DNA from: Lichenostomus cassidix
Taxonomy: Eukaryota; Chordata; Aves; Passeriformes; Meliphagidae
Length of the DNA: 64,000 nt
Assembly: GCA_008360975.2 (NCBI GenBank)
Contig: CM039183.1
Coordinates: 39,299,850-39,363,849, forward strand
Reading direction: 5' to 3'
Positions 25,400 to 36,816 of the stretch are shown here, in pieces. A program made the translations under genes and the position numbers. Within the stretch, counting starts at the first letter, position 1. The number at the start of each line of letters is the position of its first letter. Under the pieces are notes generated by a model, which was not told the DNA's origin, did not search any database, and saw only the letters and a program-made list of their open reading frames with translations.

Positions 25400-26478
25400 T
25401 TTAGTCATGACTTCAATAATTTAGTACTAATCAAAATGGCCATAAAAAGGAGGGAAGAAACTATTTTCCCAACCACTTTTTTCACATACTTGAAAGTTGC
25501 AAGATCATTTTCACTCAAATTCTCATAAAAATATAGCCTCTGGCAACAAGTCAGATTCTTAGCCTGAAAGGCTTTGGAATGATTGACAGAATTGACATGA
25601 TCCATTCTTCACAAAATAACAGGAAACAGTACTCACAGGCCCTATAAGTATATCCACCAAGAGCAGGCTAAACCCTCCTATTTTTAAGTATAACTGTCAG
25701 CTAAGCAAACAGAACGGTGAAATAAAAGCCTGAAAATTGATCCTTTCACCAACTGTAATCTGAGACCGAGCTTAACCATGCACTTTAAACAAACATTGCA
25801 TAATACAGCCTATATTGAAGCTTAAGCAATATTTTAGATGAGATATTTTATTTATGCATTACAGGATAAATATTGATTCTAGCTAGACTCCTGTGACATA
25901 AGGCCAAGTTGAAATGAAGTCTTTAAAGAACACAAATCTCAGAACAAACCAAAGTAGCATTTAGCTATGTGTCCTAGGTACAAATGTGGACAACAGAATA
26001 TTCAGCATATAGTGATAATTCCTCAAAATTGTTTTCCAGTCTCCAATAATGTGTCACCTAAAGACATCTTGAATCTGGAAGTTCATGTATTTCACAGCCC
26101 TCTGAGAATTTATCTTCCATGAGGCTGTTGCTGCCCTTTGAAGTAGTTCTCTTCAAGGCAGTATCCTGCAGCAGGATTTTCCTTGAACAGGTTACATACT
26201 TTAGGATGTATCAAGAGCTATGGCTGCTCTTAGTTCTACCATGGCAGGTCTTAATTTATATGATCCTTGTAATGATAAAATACCAGTCCAGGTTGTTAAT
26301 TCACCATTTAAAACATGCATGGATCATTGTTTACAGAATACAAATATCTCATTTTACCTTTGAGAACGATGTACTGCTAATACCCTTACCCATCTTTGTA
26401 TATGGCACCTGCCATCACCTTTCCATTCCAACCAGGAATATTTTATTTGCCTAAAATAACAACAAAATGTTGACTAGT

Positions 26479-26545
26479 TCATAGGATGGTTTAGGTTGGA
26501 AGGGGCCTTTTATGATCATCTAGTCCAACTCCCAATTTATCCCAG
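26479..26545 (-). mobile_element. CR1 LINE fragment, antisense
   Basis: ATAGGATGGTTTAGGTTGGAAGG, then GATCATCTAGTCCAAC, is the reverse complement of the CR1 3' end. It is a short remnant. Confidence 0.8.
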
Positions 26546-27666
26546 CTAATCATACCTTTTAGGGAAAGGCAGATGTCTGAAAAAGCACAAGGAGCACTTT
26601 TCTTAGAGTCTGTTAATCTGCTGTCTTTATCACACTGACGCATAGACCTGACCCTCAGTGACACTGCAATGAGTGTCCATTTTATCAGTGTGCAAATCTG
26701 CTTTCAGGACCCTGTCAGCATGCTGATATTCCTGCTGCCTTCCCCATTCTTCTGGATAGTCTATTTCGTGATCTCCGTGCCCAGGCCAAAGCTCTGGTGT
26801 TGCTGAAAACACTGAAAAGACCATCACAGAGATTCTTGCTTTGTTTGTCAATTATGGGTTTTCTGAATCTCCTCCCTCAGAGTATATGAAAAACACCCAC
26901 ATTCTCCCAAGGTTGGCCAGCCATGTTATCAGACTCACTTAGAGGCAAAGTCTGAAGCCTTATTTCTCTTAATTATCTGGTGTCCAATGACCATATGCCA
27001 AAGACCATGTAAACAATGATGAAATTGGAATAAAAACCTTATGATACATGTTGCATTTTTGCTGTCCTTTAAGTTATCATTAAGAACAGATTCCTTTATA
27101 TTTCCTCTGGAGTCTATGGATTTCTCAGTGGAATGGAGTCAGTGTGACAGTTTTAAGTGACTCAGTTGCAGTTCATTTAGGATCTTTTTCTGCAAAGGGC
27201 TGTGAAGGGCTGCCATTTTCTCTTACCTGAGAATGCCTCTTCAACTTAAGAAACACTCACTACTAGAAATAACCCATCAATAGGTAACTGGTGCGTTCCT
27301 CTGCTGCCCATGATTGTTACACATCAATGGGAAAGTTTGGAAAGGAAAAGGGAAGAGAAAGGAATAGAAAAGCAAGAGATTTTGTAAAGATTGAACAATG
27401 TTGGAATAAAAATGTAGGGCTAGATCAACCCATGAGCACGACATTATGCTCCAGGGATGAGGCTTGAATCCCTCAGGGAGAGCAAATGTCAAAAGTGTGC
27501 ATGTGTGCAGTTGCTGGTCCTCTTCCTTCAAGTGCCCAACATGCAGCATCCAAAAGAGGAAGAAAGGATGGCATGGAAATGCTTGGCATAAATTTTTGGG
27601 GGGAACTCTTTTCTTGTTTTTTTGTGACCCATCCATCCTCTTGCCAGACACTGAAATATTGAACCT

Positions 27667-28179
27667 TGTAGCAATGTGGGGTTTTAGGATTCCATGTGCT
27701 CTCTTTGTTTCCCCGCTCGGTGTACCATTGGTTCATTTTAAAATATGCTCTGCTGTACCTGAAAACCTATTGGTGTGCAACTCTCCTGCTAATCTTCCCT
27801 TCCTCCTCCTGGGACTGGCTCAGAGAGTGCCAGCCCCCACCCCCTTTCTTTCCCCTTAAAAGCCAGTGCCTGGGTCTGGGAGAGGTCTCCTCTCTGGGCT
27901 GGCAGCCCCTACCCTGTCCTGGCCTTTCCTCCCCCCTTCTCCTCCCCAGCAACCCCTCTCCCCATTACCCCAAATAAACCACCCTGCCAGAACAGAGATG
28001 GAGTCCAGTTCTGTTCTTCGTCTCACTATATTCCTGCTGAATTGATGTGGTTTGGAGACTCACGCCATGCCACGGAACCTCGGGGGCCGGGTGCACCAGA
28101 TCCTGTGGGATCACACGGACCAGAGACCCCGGTCCGGGCGGGAGCCGCCCTGTGCAGCCCCCCGGACCCTGTTACATCA
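27667..28179 (+). mobile_element. Copy-A-specific solo LTR, 513 bp
   Basis: The element starts TGTAGCAATG and ends GTTACATCA. It is flanked by a perfect 6-bp duplication GAACCT (27661-27666 and 28180-28185). Units B and C carry the undisturbed single GAACCT at 45572-45577 and 58178-58183, so the insertion is proven by two empty sites. AATAAA at 27973-27978 gives plus orientation. It ends about 165 bp upstream of the TATAAA predicted for gene A. The 6-bp duplication fits an ERVK or alpharetrovirus-like element. Confidence 0.93.
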
Positions 28180-28343
28180 GAACCTGAGCCTAAAGCCAGC
28201 TCTTTTCCTGAGGTCAGTTCAGTCAGAAGCTCATCCTCTGAAGTGCATGATAAACACTAAGCATTGTAGCTGAGCTTATATTCTTCCCAAATCCCTGATG
28301 ACTGATCTGTTGTTAAACAATGATTGAGCTCATTAAAGAAATG

Positions 28344-28597
28344 TATAAAGGAGTCATTTGGTGTAGCCACCAGAAAAACAGACCTGTGTAGTGCAGTCTG
28401 CAGAGTGGCCAAGGAGTGCATGTCCTCCTGTGCTCTCCTGGGCACCAGCTGGAGGGAGCAGCCAGCCACACTCAGGCCACACCCAGCTCAGTCTCTAGTG
28501 CACTGAAGATTTTCTCTCCCAATGCCAACACATTTGATCCAACTTTGGTGAGAATGATGAGTGATATAACCATGAAAATAAAGAAAATCCTGGCAGA
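28344..28597 (+). promoter_or_regulatory. Predicted promoter and 5' UTR exon of SULT copy A
   Basis: TATAAA at 28344-28349 is conserved in B and C. About 250 bp downstream is a strong donor (GCAGA, then GTGAGT at 28598). A good acceptor (TTTCTCCTTTTACATAG) ends at 28987, 42 bp before the ATG. This gives a plausible model: a non-coding first exon from about 28375 to 28597, spliced to an exon starting at 28988. A second acceptor (TTCTTTACAG, ending 28880) is an alternative. It is inferred from signals and copy-to-copy conservation only. Confidence 0.45.
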
Positions 28598-29029
28598 GTG
28601 AGTACTGGAAAGAGATGAACTGTCTTGAGGATTTTGATCCTGACATTTAAATTCCAGTCTACAATCCATGTAATTCAATTTAGTTATAGTCTGTTTATAA
28701 ACTCTGTGCTATAATCACAGACTTTTGGGTGATGATTTGAAATTATCTAAGGCCTTCATCCTAGAATGCAGTTGCATTTCGCTGCTTATCTTATTTGTTT
28801 TGTGCAACTTCTATTGGTTCCAAAAGGTTCAGATTACTTCTGAATCAGGTCTTTGACTGGAGCTGCATATTTCTTTACAGGTTCAGAAAGAGCAGTAAGT
28901 TACTGGTCATAGGTTAAAAAAACCCAACCCGAGCAACAACCGAAGCACCTATTAAACAGCAGTCTGTGGGTTTCTCCTTTTACATAGCATTTCACACTCT
29001 GTCAGAGCTTGTGTGTGTGAGAGAGAAGA

Positions 29030-32000
29030 ATGGAGAAGCCCAGGAAAATACCTTCTAGTTTTGTAGAGAAGGCATTAGCAGCTGCTAGCACAATGCGCCG
29101 TGATGAATTGCTTTTTTCTTACAAGGGAATTCTCTACTCTACCACTCTTTGCAGTCCTGAAACATTCAAAGCCTTGGAGTCCTTTGAAGCCAGAAGTGAT
29201 GATGTCATTTTGGCAGGATACCCTAAATCTGGTGAATATATTTTACTTTTTGTCAGAAATAGGTTTATATAATAGCAAGTACCAAGGTTTGTACTAAATA
29301 GATGTAATTTATAATATATGATACATATTATCTGTTAATTTCGTAAAACTGATTTCGTTCTCAAAATGTACAACAAATTAATGATGAATATTTTATATGA
29401 GGAATTTTCAAAAAGACTGAGAAAAGCAATCCAATTTTGTTTTCTATACCATATAAAGGTTTTTGTTCTCTTTACCTTTCATATTTTTGAAGTTACATAC
29501 AAAAATTGGAGAGAATTAAAATACAGTTTTTTGCACCAGAGGTAACTAGATCTCTTGAAATTACAGGATCTGCTCTCACATTTATATTTGTAAACTTATG
29601 TTTTTACACGGAATGCAGCATTTGGTACCCTCAAAGGACTTGCTGGATATTCCTTAGATTATTTCACATACGAGTCAATAAATAGCTATCCAGAATATTT
29701 TTGTAGTCCTTGAATTGATCACACTGCCCTTTAATTTTTGGCAAATCAAGAGAAGATCTCTGCTAGGATTTCAAGTTTAACCTACATATTTGCTGCTTCA
29801 GCCTGAAAGCACTAGTCCACACCAGAGCCACAGGTCTGGGCTAGATGTGCCTCATGTCCACTTGAACCTTGCTGTTTCTCTCTTCCAGCAATTGGTTCAC
29901 ACTCTCTTATAGCAGATAGTCAAAGCTGGCAGGATTGTAAAGTTTTTGCTTTGTTATCATCTTTTCATTTCAAAGAAATGTCCTGCACCAGAATGCAGTT
30001 GTTAAGACTGTAGTGAGAAAGATGTAGGAATCCAGAGTTGAGAAGTCAGGAAATTGTAAATGGGAGATGGGAGTTCTAGACAGGCTCCTTGTCATGTTTC
30101 AAATGAATATATAAATATGTATAGAATTGTCACTATAGAGAGTTCTTTCCTACTGTTAAAGTACAGTCCCTATAGCAGTATAGTCCCTATACAATATACA
30201 AGTTAATTTATGGTGTACTGAACCCTTCAAGCTGGAGAAATATGTCACTATGTGGAGCAAAGGTAGGGCTGTGAGAGGTGATTGTCCAGAGGGTTAGCCA
30301 GGATTGTATCACGTGAAAGGAGGCTAAGTAACTCACCTGCTAGTACTACCAGCTCTTGACTTCCCTGGCAAATCCATTTCTGTTTATTGTAAAAGCTTTA
30401 CAAGCAATTCTGTATTTTTCTTCTTTTAGGCACCAACTGGCTAAGCCAAATCTTAACTGACCTGATAGCCATATCTCAAAAGAAAACACTGAGTAGGGAA
30501 AGCAGTGAGAGTGGTGAAAAACGAGAAGAATTCCCTTACCTTGAAGTTGGAGATGCTGAGAAATATGAGGTGGGAACAGAATATGTATGCAAATTATCAA
30601 AATTATGTGCTTCAAATGCTGAATAGATTATGTATGAACTATTCCATTGTTTGATAAGACCTTTACCACTTCTCTTTATGAGGCACCTGGGTAGGACAAA
30701 TATCATCAGGACTGTTATGTACTGAGGGATAAATGAACACTTCAGTCAGCGAGAGAGGAGCACATATCCATGAGATGCACAAGAACTTCAGAAATCCAAC
30801 AAAGCACCTTTTGTATTTAAGAAGAGCTTTTTGAAGTGTTAAATAATGCAATATTAGCTTTTGTGTCTTTTATGAGCTCTTCCTCCTCAGCCCCTCTCTC
30901 AGTCCTTGAGATGTTTCAGCTTTCACACAAACCCAGTTAGAGTCTGAGCTTTACCTCTAGATTTGATCCCTTGTTCAACAGACCTGAAGAGAATTACCAT
31001 GGAAGAGAATTAACAGTGTATAGTAGTTTTCCAATTGCTCAGGGGCTTTTGAAAATTAGAGCTACTCAGAGCAGCCCACAAATATCCCAGTGTAACACTC
31101 ACACACACACACACACGAAAAAGCACATCTCTCAACCAGTAACTGCTGAGATGTTTATCAAGGCAATATTTTAGCACAGCTTAATGAAAAGAATGCTTGT
31201 ACTAACTGAACTGTCCACTTTCCTCCTTCCAATTCCTAAAGAGAATGACCAAATTACCTTCTCCAAGATTTATGGTTACTTATCTCCATCCTGAAAATCT
31301 TCCCAAGTCAATCTTCAAAAAGAAAGCCAAGGTGAGTGCTGATTTTAATGTATTAAAATCAAACTCTGCAACAGATTTTTTCTTTTTTAAGCCAATGTAG
31401 TACTTTTCTACCAATTCTCAGAATTACTGTTATGCTTAAATGTTTAGCCTGGCCATTTCTACATGCCTATTTATGTACTGCCATTCAACTCACTGAAACT
31501 CAGTGTGTCCTTATTGACCCCTTTGTGACAGTTTCTACAAGGGAGTTGCAGGGCCTGAAGGAATCCTCCAGAGGCAAAATATGTTTTAACATGATTTCCT
31601 GTGGGAAGAATTTTTTCGTGTTGTTGCAAGTGAGGGCTTCAAGGTGTCAAATTTCAGAGAGATTTCATATTTTTGTGATTTTTCCCTGATACCTAGATGA
31701 TGGACTATGCTTGTATTGAGGAAAACATTCTTATATTATGTATAATTAATTTGGTTGATCTGTGAAAGATTCTTTAATAAGTATAGGCAATTATCCTCTC
31801 ATGCTACCAAAGCAAAGTTAAATGCTGCACCTTCTGAATTAGGAATGAAATTGCTATTTCTGCAAGTAGCACACAAGGTATTAGAAATTCTCAACTGTAT
31901 TTTTTTTATAAAATAAAGTATTTTTTTTAATGCTATTGTCTACTATGTGTTTATCTACAAATAATTAATTCAATTTTTTTCTAGATATTGTTGCTGATTC

Positions 32001-34774
32001 GTAATCCAAAAGATGTGGCTACATCTTTCTACCATTTTTCCAATGGCGTGCCTACTCTTCCCTCTTATGAGACCTGGGATGAATTCTTCACAGATTTCAT
32101 GACAAAAAAAGGTACAGTATATTTATCTGTCTGTGTCCATTATCCAGTGATTTGTCTTTTTCTGAAAACTCTAGCACTTCAGTAAATCTGCTTCAGTAGG
32201 ATTTTTTGGTTTACAGTACAAAAGCAGAGATTAAAGACAGAGAATTTGAAATCTGAAGTTTACAGTATTTGTCTAACTGCTTGAGGATCAATACTTGTTA
32301 AAACTGCACTTCCACAAACTTCTGTAACTTGTACAAACTGATATTTTTTCCTGGAAGTAGTGATTCTTCCTCATCTATACCTTGAGTCCCCATTGCTCTT
32401 CCTCTCTCATGTCCATCATCTTGTGTCCATGGAGACATATAATCACCTCCATGGAAATTGGATGAAAGGAAGTATTTGGACTAAGTCTAGTGCATTAAAA
32501 AGTGAGCTAAGCCTAATGCATTAAAAATGAGAGAAAATTGCATGACTAGTTCAAAACTACATGAGTTTGGCATAGCACATGTCCAGCAGAAGGGACATGT
32601 TTTTACATGCTTTTACATGTTTTTACATGTTTTTACAACATGGTTTTAGAGTGAATTAAGGGAGTCTGCAAGATGGGCTGCAAGATGATAGCTTTTTGGT
32701 GGACTCACAGGTGTCTTGAAATACTAACCAGTTTTAATTTTCTGAGGTACAAATGGCATCATATGCCTGAGCCTGGAGCAAAATCTATAACTACCACAGA
32801 GGGATGTGAACTCTGTCGCAGACATGAGTATGAAAAGCCATTGGCTGAGGCAACAACTTGAGTAAAACTTGGTTTATTTTATAAGGACCCAGTATGATCT
32901 GAATTTACTCTCCATCTAAGGATTCTTTTGTTTTATTTAGTGGCCTGGGGAAGCTACTTGGAATACCTTTCTGAATGGAACAAATATGTTGATGAAGAAA
33001 ATATTATGACAATAACTTATGAAGAGCTAAAAGAGGTAAGATCATCAGTAGTTAAAAATATTTTATACTTCAAGGGATATTTTTCTCAAAAAAAGTCACC
33101 ATTATATTCATGTTGGGTTGTAAAACTGTGTGAGATAGTTTCTTGTTTGAAGTGAAGAACAGGTGAAATTCAAATGTCAAGACCTTCTTAAAATTTTGTT
33201 TGTGAAATTGAGTCTTGTTTTTTATTTATTTCCGATATAAGCTCAAATAATTGTAAATCAAAGTCCCCAGTAATTTTCGGGGAGGAGCTTCTATGTATTC
33301 AACAGTGTAGATTTTGCTCACCTGTAAATTGTATATAATATTTTGTAATATATAGGAAGACAGCTCATATCTCTTTTGCAATAATTATGGAGAAGAGAAA
33401 CACTATGGACCACTCTAGATCTACTGAACTCTAGGAATATCTAGGTGTGCAGCCAGCAGAGATAGAAGGAAGTGTAAGCACCTTGGAAAGCACTGTAATT
33501 TGGTTGAAAGTCATGTTGTATGTCACATTTCTCTTTCCAGAATCACTCCCTGGGCGTGAAAAACATAGCTGCTTTCTTTGGAATTCCACTGACTGAGGAA
33601 CAGCTTCAGCTTGTGGTAGAGAGGAGCAGCTTCCAGTCAATGAAGAAGAACTCAGACAAGACCCATGGGTCATTTGGCACTGTTCTCTTCCGCAAAGGTA
33701 GGAAGCTCCAAGTGGCTCAGAGGTAGAAATGTCAAACTCTCAAGAACCTGGGACATCCTTTGGTTCTTTTCTTTTGTACACATATTAGCATGGCAAGCCA
33801 GTATCAAGCAGCTTATCACTGCTTTGCTTGAGAAGAGTATTCAAGGAGCAGTGGTGAGGAAGATACCCAGCAAGGCTCTGACAGCAGAGCCACTTCAGAG
33901 GCTCACAGATGGCTGTCAGGAAGGAGGAGCTGTCACATGTCTGAACTCCTCTCCACCTCTGTGCCTGGATCACTGATTGCCCAGCCATTGGAGGCTTGCC
34001 TGAGCAGGCAGCACTGGGCCAAACTCAGCCTGAGAGGTGTGACCACACATTTTAGGAGAGTGTAGGAATCTTCTGAAATGGCCATTGCCAAATGTTCACT
34101 CTTACAGCTTAGAAGTAAGCCAAGCATGCAAGAATGCAGGGACTCACAGGAGAGGAAACAAAAGGGAACAACTTGTGCAGTGTAGTGGAGGGGAGACAGA
34201 CATGAGAAGGCCACCCTGGTTGTCAGAATCTATTTCTGCCTTTTACGTTAAAGAAGTCAGTGGATAGCAACTGAAGCTGCCAAAGGAGCAGAAATGCAGC
34301 TCTGCCTGCTGCCAGTTTATTCTTAATCAATTCTTCATTATCTTCCTCTTTGCCAATCATAACAGACTGGAGAAGACAGATGTAGGGAAAAAGGACTTCA
34401 GGCTGCCTTTTTGAACACATTCACCTAAAGAGGAGCATGTTCATCTGCAATATAGCAAAAGAATATTCACATGTATGTAGCTTCACTGATTTCACAAAAG
34501 TATATTGGTGTAGAAAAGAGTAAAGATTTATCTGGAAAATGGATCAACACTATTTTGTGTGCATTGCAGTAAAAATAACAGATCTATGGAATAAAAAATG
34601 ATATAATTTCTTGGTTTTCAAGAGTTTCTTTGCTTCTTTGAAGGTGGTGTAAGTGACTGGAAGAATCATTTCAGTGAAGATCAGAATGAGAAAATGGACA
34701 AAGCATTTGAAGAGCAGCTAGCAGGAACTAAACTTGGAGAGAAGTTGAAGTATGACTTGTACTGCAAAGCCTGA
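29030..34774 (+). CDS. SULT6B1: Sulfotransferase 6B1-like, copy A (complete; catalytic His replaced by Tyr)
   Basis: A cytosolic sulfotransferase would move sulfonate from PAPS to a small acceptor. Seven coding exons: 29030-29231, 30430-30569, 31242-31331, 31985-32111, 32941-33035, 33541-33697 and 34644-34774. They join in phase to 313 codons with GT/AG at every junction. Exon sizes of 127 and 95 bp are typical of the family. The PAPS-binding loop YPKSGTNW (residues 64-71), RNPKDVATS (150-158, with the PAPS-contacting Arg and Ser) and RKGGVSDWKN (269-278) are present. The C-terminal KLKYDLYC resembles SULT6B1. The ATG has A at -3 and G at +4. The catalytic motif reads V-T-Y-L-H-P, so the conserved His is Tyr128, whereas B and C read V-T-H-L-R-P. 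By my count about 37 of 313 residues differ from copy B. An inactive or altered enzyme is likely, but the open frame is preserved. I see no close polyadenylation signal. Confidence 0.92.
30430..30569 (+). CDS. SULT6B1: SULT copy A exon 2 (acceptor-loop region)
   Basis: This 140-bp exon completes the PAPS loop (GTNWL) and runs through the variable segment that in SULT structures forms the acceptor-gating loop. It is the most divergent exon in the array. Copy A differs from B at 11 of 47 residues here (for example PYLEV against RFLEA), compared with 2 of 52 in exon 6. Confidence 0.85.
31098..31116. repeat. CA microsatellite in intron 2 of copy A
   Basis: A CA run in intron 2 lies at the same place as length-variable CA tracts in B (48779-48802) and C (61429-61463). 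Confidence 0.85.
31242..31331 (+). CDS. SULT6B1: SULT copy A exon 3 (catalytic-site exon)
   Basis: This 90-bp phase-0 exon encodes RMTKLPSPRF, then MVTYLHPENLP. Codon 128 is TAT (Tyr), where B (48968-48970) and C (61628-61630) have CAT (His). The codon two residues later is CAT (His) in A and CGT (Arg) in B and C. The flanking residues are conserved, so the alignment is unambiguous. Confidence 0.9.
32597..32636. repeat. 10-bp tandem repeat in intron 4 of copy A
   Basis: Four copies of ATGTTTTTAC (one with a C for T) lie head to tail. B and C lack the array, so it expanded in A after duplication. Confidence 0.85.
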
Positions 34775-35344
34775 ACAGTAATGTAATGTGATTAGAGCAA
34801 GAGCTTTCCAAGGCAGACTCAGATCACATGATCCAAGCACCTCAGAATTTGTGTAATAGTCATTGCAGAGATCTTTGCAGTGACAATGGGCTTTACTTTT
34901 TTTGAGAGATCTTTGGCTGCAGCCATTTGCTTAAGAAGATGTCAACTAACCATATTTACAAAAACTCAATAGCCATGTTCTAGTGGCTGTCACCTGGAAG
35001 AAAATGCCCCTTTACTTTCTAGTCAAATTCTTTATTTCTAAGCTATTTATAATTGTTTAGTATGTAGATTTCTTTTTCATCAAGAGGTTTCAAATCAGGC
35101 AAGAACTTCACAGAAAAGATCACTAGTAAAAAACATGGACATGACACAACCCTCATGACCAAGGATATCTTCCATGAATTCAGCACTAACTAAATCAAAG
35201 TGAGAGGGAGGAGAAAGCAAGGCAACAGGGATCAGCATTCTTAAGGCTTTTCATCTCTCTGAATGCAAAATATCAAGATGGATTTCAGATTTCAGATGGG
35301 CTGGTGATAACAGGCAAGATTCACTCAGAGGCACTGCTTTTCAT

Positions 35345-35775
35345 AGCATCATGATCAGCCCAGCTTGGAAGAGACCTTGAAAAGTCGTCTGGTCCAACCT
35401 TTCATGAGAAAGGGAGCCTAGAAGAGACTCTATCTAGATATCATATCTTGAAAACCTCCAGTGATGAGGATTCTGCCATGTCCCTGGAGGTATTGTTCCA
35501 GCAAATGTTTGTTCTTGCTGTGAAGAATTTGTTTCATGTATCAACATTAAACCTCTCCTGGTGCAACTTGAACTCATTGCCTGTTTTCCTCTCCATCAGC
35601 TGTCCTGTGAATAGAGAGCCTGTACTCTCTGTGTAGCTGCCCTTCAAGTACTGGAAACTGGGATGAGGTTTTCCCTGAGCCTTCTCCTCTTTGTTGCCCT
35701 CCCTTGGAACCACTCCAGTTTGTTTGTGTGTTTCTTCAAAATGGCTCTGTTGAGATAGTGGGATTGTCAAGAGTG
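35345..35775 (-). mobile_element. CR1 LINE fragment, antisense, about 430 bp
   Basis: The run contains phrases typical of antisense avian CR1: CTTGGAAGAGACCTTGAAAA, GTCTGGTCCAACC, AACCTCTCCTGGTGCAACTTG, CTGAGCCTTCTCCTC and CCACTCCAGTTTG. It is the 3' part of the element, in minus orientation. Confidence 0.85.
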
Positions 35776-35880
35776 ATGTTGTAAGACATTTCTATGCTCA
35801 GCTCTGTTGTTCTGCCATTGCTATTTGCCTCTCTGCACAGAGGATTTCAGACTTGTCCAGGGAAGAACAGCCACTTGTTC

Positions 35881-36256
35881 TGTGACATAACGACGAGAGG
35901 GAACTCACGGCAGTCTCAATATGAGATATAGAGTAAGCTCCATTTTATTTCACCAAACGAGAAACTTATATACTGTTACAGATGTTACTAATTATAGTTA
36001 CACACGTATCTGCAGTCTGTTCTCACACATTCAGGGATCCTCCTGTTGACTCCCTTATTCTTTTCTCATAACACTTCTGACTCCCTATTCTTTCCCATGA
36101 CATTCTTCCCACAGCTCAGAAACACAGTTGTGGTTCCCAGGTGTTAGTTTCTCATAACAGCTTGTTAGGATTTTTACTGAGGCCTGACTATGCTGAGGCT
36201 TTGTTCAGGCCTGTTTAGTTAGCATAAGTTTTGCTGGAAAACTGCGTTTTCCAACA
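35881..36256 (-). mobile_element. Solo LTR, 376 bp, minus orientation
   Basis: On the plus strand it starts TGTGACATAACG and ends TTTTCCAACA. It is flanked by a 4-bp duplication GTTC (35877-35880 and 36257-36260). The minus strand carries GAAATAAAATGG, a polyadenylation signal, in the expected 3' part. A 4-bp duplication suggests a class I (gammaretrovirus-like) ERV. Confidence 0.75.
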
Positions 36257-36816
36257 GTTCTGGAAGAAAAAGCAAAATAAGGTTCTTTAAGAGGAGTTGA
36301 ATTAAAAACAGGAAAAAGCCACACGCCATTTATGGAGCCATCAGCTAAGCAGATAAGATGTAAAAATAAAAGATACACTAGGAATGAATAAAGAATTCAA
36401 AGAAATCGTTCTTCATTCTTCTAAAGCTAGGTGGTTCTGCCTGGACATAAGTGGATGTGCAGAGTTTTGCAAAGAAATAGAAACATTAGAAGAAATACTT
36501 AGAGTATTTAGAACAAATGAATGTATTCCAAAGCAGAGCAGCAGAAAGTCCTGATGCAAGTCATCTTTGAACAATTACAAGTTATCTGTAAGAAACCAGA
36601 AAGGTAGCAAATGCCTGGAGGAGAACATACATAATAGCTGTGTTTAAAAACTGGAGAAGGAAGAATCAAAATAGAGGAGTGAGCTTAACTTGATAGGTAG
36701 AAATGTGCTAGTGAAAATGACAAAGCAATCAAACATGAAACATTTGGAGGATAATAAAATAGTAAATAGAAATCATGTCAATGCTGTTTGTGTTTCTTCT
36801 TAATATAACTTACCTC

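Larger units (their letters stand above)
24740..27335. other. Intergenic, no gene recognised
   Basis: The sequence between the dead copy and unit A is AT-rich and unique apart from the CR1 and 102-bp repeat entries. A 111-codon hydrophobic frame at 26119-26454 has no recognisable family or splice context and is probably chance. Confidence 0.5.

Noticed and set aside
26119..26454. 111-codon hydrophobic frame resembling a membrane protein
   Set aside because: An AT-rich frame gives Leu/Ile/Phe-rich peptides by chance. No family signature was seen.
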